Positions 61,298 through 64,000 of a DNA stretch of 64,000 nucleotides are shown piece by piece. The DNA is from Flavobacterium limnosediminis JC2902 (GTDB taxonomy: Bacteria > Bacteroidota > Bacteroidia > Flavobacteriales > Flavobacteriaceae). Where the stretch lies: assembly GCF_000498535.1 (NCBI RefSeq), contig NZ_AVGG01000001.1:1-64000 (forward strand), in the 5' to 3' direction. Position numbers and translations under genes: made by a program. The first letter of the stretch is position 1. Each line of letters begins with the position of its first letter. The notes below the pieces were generated by a model. The model did not search any database. It was not told the DNA's origin and saw only the letters and a program-made list of their open reading frames with translations.

Positions 61298-63565
61298 TTA
61301 CTCCACCATGATTTCGTCCACGAATAGCCAGCAATCGGAACCTGCACCCGGTTTCCCGTCAGGAATTTTACCTGCATTGGGAGCGATGACTTTGATGTAT
61401 TTGGTTTTTTGTTTGTCGAATTCGATTATTACAATGCCTTTCATTGTACGGATTTCTTCAGCAGGAACTTTCTTTACCGATTGAAACGATTTTCCGTCGT
61501 TGGAAACCAGCACTTCGATGAATTTCGGATAATGGATCCAGCTTCCGTCATTGGTTAACACATCCATTGTTACTTTGGAAACACTCTGTTTTTTCCCTAA
61601 ATCGATGGTCGCTTCCAAATCTTTTCCCCAGAAACCAATCCAGTCGCGTCCGTATTTTTCCATGTTGCCGCGCATTCCGTCGACCAATGTAAACGGACCT
61701 CCAATTCCGTAATTTTCATGCGGTTGATTAACTAGACTTATTTTCTTTCCGGTAGATTTGGTGATGAAAAACGGTTTCTCGATTACGGCGCTTTTTTGTT
61801 TTCCGTTTTCGAAATAAGCTGCTTTCACAGTTTGGTTTTTCGTTACCGAAATAGGTTCCTTATATTTTTTTGAATTGGCGGTCGGATTTGTTCCGTCGGT
61901 TGTAAAATGAATCCCGGTGTTTGCCGATTTAAGAGTAAAAACGACTTCATCTCCTTTTTCAGACGGACTCACTTTGGAAGTCACTTCGAATATTGCCCGA
62001 CTGTAATTGATTCCTTTTTTGTCGTATACTGAAAAATGCCGGATCAGTCGGTTTTGGAAACTTTGGTATTTTGTTACGTCAGAAGTTCCCCAAACCACTT
62101 CAGCTAAAGCGGCCATTCGCGGCATAATCATGTATTCCACGTGTTCGGGTGTATTCATGTATTCGGTCCACACATTGCCTTGTGCACCCATAATATACTT
62201 CGCCTCTTCCGAAGTCAGGTCCTTTGGTGTCGGTTCGAAGGAATATACTTTTTCGACGGTCGTATAACCACCAATAGCTACCGGTTCGTTCTTTGGTTCG
62301 CCCTGATAATGGTCGAAATAACAATGCGAACCCGGCGTCATCACGACCTTATGTTTTTGTTTGGCCGCAGCAATACCGCCTTCGGTACCGCGCCAGCTCA
62401 TAACGGCCGCGTTAGGGGCCAATCCACCTTCGAGGATTTCATCCCAACCGATAATCTGACGACCTTTGGCATTCAGGAATTTTTCGATGCGTCTGATGAA
62501 ATAACTTTGAAGTTCGTGCTCGTCTTTAAGTCCTTCTTTTTTTATGAGTGCCTGACAATGCGCACAGTTTTTCCAGCGGGTTTTCGGACTTTCATCACCA
62601 CCGATATGAATGTATTCTGAGGGAAACAAATCGAGTACTTCGATTAAAACATTCTGCAAAAATTCGAATGTTGCTTCCTTTGAACAATACACATCATCCA
62701 AAACACCCCACTGGGTAGCTACTTCAAATGGTCCGCCAGTACAGGATAATTCCGGATAGGCCGCCAAAGCCGCTTGGGAATGACCGGGCATTTCTATTTC
62801 GGGAACTACGGTGATGTGGCGTGATTTGGCGTAGGCCACAATCTCTTTAATTTCTTCCTGTGTATAAAAGCCACCATACTTTTTATCGTCGAATTTCTGA
62901 TCGTTATAATGCCCTACCATCGAACCTTTTCTCCAGGCACCAACTTCGGTTAGTTTCGGGTACTTTTTAATTTCGATGCGCCACCCCTGATCTTCGGTTA
63001 AATGCCAATGGAAGGTATTCATTTTGTACATCGCCAGATAATCAATGTATTTCTTGATAAACTCCTTCGGAAAGAAATGTCGGCCCACGTCTAAATGCAT
63101 GCCACGCCAAGCGTATTTCGGTTCGTCTTTAATTTCAAGACACGGAATTTTTACTTCGTTCTCTTTTTCAATCGGAAGCAATTGTTGCAGCGTCTGAAAC
63201 GCATAAAAAAGTCCGATGTTCCCTTTGGCTGAAATCAGTATTTGTGAATTGATTACTTTCAGTTCATATTCTCCCGATTGATCTTTTTTGGGATTTTCGA
63301 CCTGAATCTGAATCGTATTTAGCGGACTTTTGGAATTGTCGGTCGTCATCAGTTCAAAACCGTAACTGGTTTTCAAAAACTGATTGAACAGTTTAATTTC
63401 GTTGTCACTTTCGGAATTCCCAATGAGAATAAGCGTTCCTCGGTTTAAAGTAAAGTTGCCTTCTTTCTGAATCAGCTCTTTGGGCTGTGGAATTAACGGC
63501 AATGCGTTTTGGGCAAAACCAACATTGGTAAGTATAAGCAGAAAAAGCGCAACTATTTTAGGCAT
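61298..63565 (-). CDS. Beta-N-acetylhexosaminidase, glycoside hydrolase family 20
   Basis: 755 aa with a signal peptide (KIVALFLLILTNVGFAQ). GH20b domain (about 25-145), catalytic barrel from WRGMHLDVGRHFFPKEFIKKYIDYLAMYKMN near 153, with the Asp-Glu pair in YIHIGGDESPKTRW near 320; chitobiase C-terminal domain (near 540-600) and a C-terminal F5/8-type carbohydrate-binding domain (about 620-755). Removes terminal GlcNAc or GalNAc. First gene of the four-gene glycan operon. Confidence 0.95.
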   Translation of the reverse strand: MPKIVALFLLILTNVGFAQNALPLIPQPKELIQKEGNFTLNRGTLILIGNSESDNEIKLFNQFLKTSYGFELMTTDNSKSPLNTIQIQVENPKKDQSGEYELKVINSQILISAKGNIGLFYAFQTLQQLLPIEKENEVKIPCLEIKDEPKYAWRGMHLDVGRHFFPKEFIKKYIDYLAMYKMNTFHWHLTEDQGWRIEIKKYPKLTEVGAWRKGSMVGHYNDQKFDDKKYGGFYTQEEIKEIVAYAKSRHITVVPEIEMPGHSQAALAAYPELSCTGGPFEVATQWGVLDDVYCSKEATFEFLQNVLIEVLDLFPSEYIHIGGDESPKTRWKNCAHCQALIKKEGLKDEHELQSYFIRRIEKFLNAKGRQIIGWDEILEGGLAPNAAVMSWRGTEGGIAAAKQKHKVVMTPGSHCYFDHYQGEPKNEPVAIGGYTTVEKVYSFEPTPKDLTSEEAKYIMGAQGNVWTEYMNTPEHVEYMIMPRMAALAEVVWGTSDVTKYQSFQNRLIRHFSVYDKKGINYSRAIFEVTSKVSPSEKGDEVVFTLKSANTGIHFTTDGTNPTANSKKYKEPISVTKNQTVKAAYFENGKQKSAVIEKPFFITKSTGKKISLVNQPHENYGIGGPFTLVDGMRGNMEKYGRDWIGFWGKDLEATIDLGKKQSVSKVTMDVLTNDGSWIHYPKFIEVLVSNDGKSFQSVKKVPAEEIRTMKGIVIIEFDKQKTKYIKVIAPNAGKIPDGKPGAGSDCWLFVDEIMVE

Positions 63566-63603
63566 TGTAAATCGTGTTGTTGTTTTGGTAAATTTAGTAA
63601 AAT

Positions 63604-63647
63604 AAAAAAGTCTCCTATCGCTTTTAATGATTACAGGAGACTTTTTT
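63604..63647. terminator. Intrinsic terminator upstream of the GH20 gene
   Basis: Perfect 13-bp stem AAAAAAGTCTCCT / AGGAGACTTTTTT with an 18-base loop; T-runs on both strands. It ends the small cysteine-rich gene that comes from the right. Confidence 0.88.
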
Positions 63648-63662
63648 TACAATTTTAAATAC

Positions 63663-63992
63663 TTATTTCTTTTTAAACGCTTCAATTTTAGCATTGACTT
63701 CCGCTTCTGTACCTTCAAAAGTTTCAACTTTTTCCGTTTCTTTTCCGTTTTCCACAGTCGTCGTTTTAATGGTCGCTTTTGTTTTACCATTGTTGGTTTC
63801 CTTCTCTATGGAAACGCGTTTCATCACTTCTTTTTTCATACCCCCTTTTCCGGAACAGCATTCCATTTTGCAATCACCACCTTTGAATTTTCCGTTTTCG
63901 TCGTAATGAGACAGACACAATGCTGTATCTGAAGGAGAACATCCCATTTCATCACACATTTTTTCGCATTCTTCCTTGGACATTTTAGCCAT
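63663..63992 (-). CDS. Small protein with cysteine-rich N terminus
   Basis: 109 aa, with ATG at 63992 or 63983; it might begin beyond the window edge, since the frame stays open to base 64000. The first 50 residues have eight Cys (CEKMCDEMGCSPSDTALC, then CKMECC) in a spacing that could bind metal. The second half is a Lys/Glu/Thr-rich, beta-prone tail ending EVNAKIEAFKKK. No family recognised. Confidence 0.6.
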   Translation of the reverse strand: MAKMSKEECEKMCDEMGCSPSDTALCLSHYDENGKFKGGDCKMECCSGKGGMKKEVMKRVSIEKETNNGKTKATIKTTTVENGKETEKVETFEGTEAEVNAKIEAFKKK

Positions 63993-64000
63993 TTTGTCCA

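Overview
The window looks like chromosome from a Flavobacteriaceae bacterium, most likely Flavobacterium or a close relative. The DNA is AT-rich. It carries gldA (gliding motility), a type IX secretion sorting domain, a GLPGLI protein next to an outer-membrane beta-barrel protein, and a head-GIN lipoprotein. Many genes are preceded by the Bacteroidetes -7 promoter element TAnnTTTG. I see no rRNA, tRNA, CRISPR array, prophage or insertion sequence. The gaps hold a lot of dispersed and tandem repeat DNA.

Layout: 0-6.5 kb has an FtsX/LolE-type permease divergent from a NamZ-type muramidase, small metabolic genes and queE. 6.7-12.6 kb is a leftward Ton-energisation operon (ExbB, two ExbD, TonB, a small membrane protein, a PstS-like lipoprotein and a TPR protein). 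12.9-15.2 kb has a HerA-like ATPase, a DMT-type membrane protein and a cupin. 15.2-19.0 kb is a kynurenine-pathway group (kmo, an arginase-family hydrolase, kynU). 19.3-24.5 kb has queA and a propeller histidine kinase with its LytTR regulator. 24.5-29.3 kb has aroA, a four-helix-bundle gene, MazG-like, dtd and rsgA. 29.4-33.5 kb is an aromatic amino acid operon (pheA, aminotransferase, tyrA, DAHP synthase-chorismate mutase) behind a peptide-leader attenuator. 33.6-36.6 kb has gldA, a head-GIN lipoprotein and a PagL-like deacylase. 37.2-51 kb is a methionine/SAM region: metF, a split metH, metZ, thrA, metX, an OsmC protein and metK. 51-57 kb holds membrane and surface proteins and a deoxynucleoside kinase. 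57-63.6 kb is a four-gene operon fitted to dismantling the N-glycan core (GH2 beta-mannosidase, CutC, glycosylasparaginase, GH20 hexosaminidase).

The most notable content is regulatory RNA. I found four short ORFs, none of them conventional genes, each followed by an intrinsic terminator. Upstream of pheA is a 27-codon leader with an FYFFW run; 8 bases of its coding sequence are complementary to the terminator's 5' flank and arm. Upstream of metX is a 23-codon leader with MIMCMM, and its GCAGAGG can pair with the terminator 5' arm CCTCTGC. A diverged copy of this met cassette lies 1.2 kb upstream, and a third leader rich in Met, His, Tyr and Cys lies directly behind that copy, ahead of a 58-aa protein and OsmC. 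The metH-metF operon has a clear SAM-I (S-box) riboswitch, and metK has a different structured leader. Methionine synthesis here appears to be gated by leader-peptide attenuation in its first half and by SAM sensing in its second half.

Four copies of a dispersed element of about 100-130 bp, each with a different hairpin in the middle, occur in gaps. A 21-bp minisatellite with 9 units lies near 36.9 kb. AroA contains two short segments encoded by simple intergenic-type repeat DNA.
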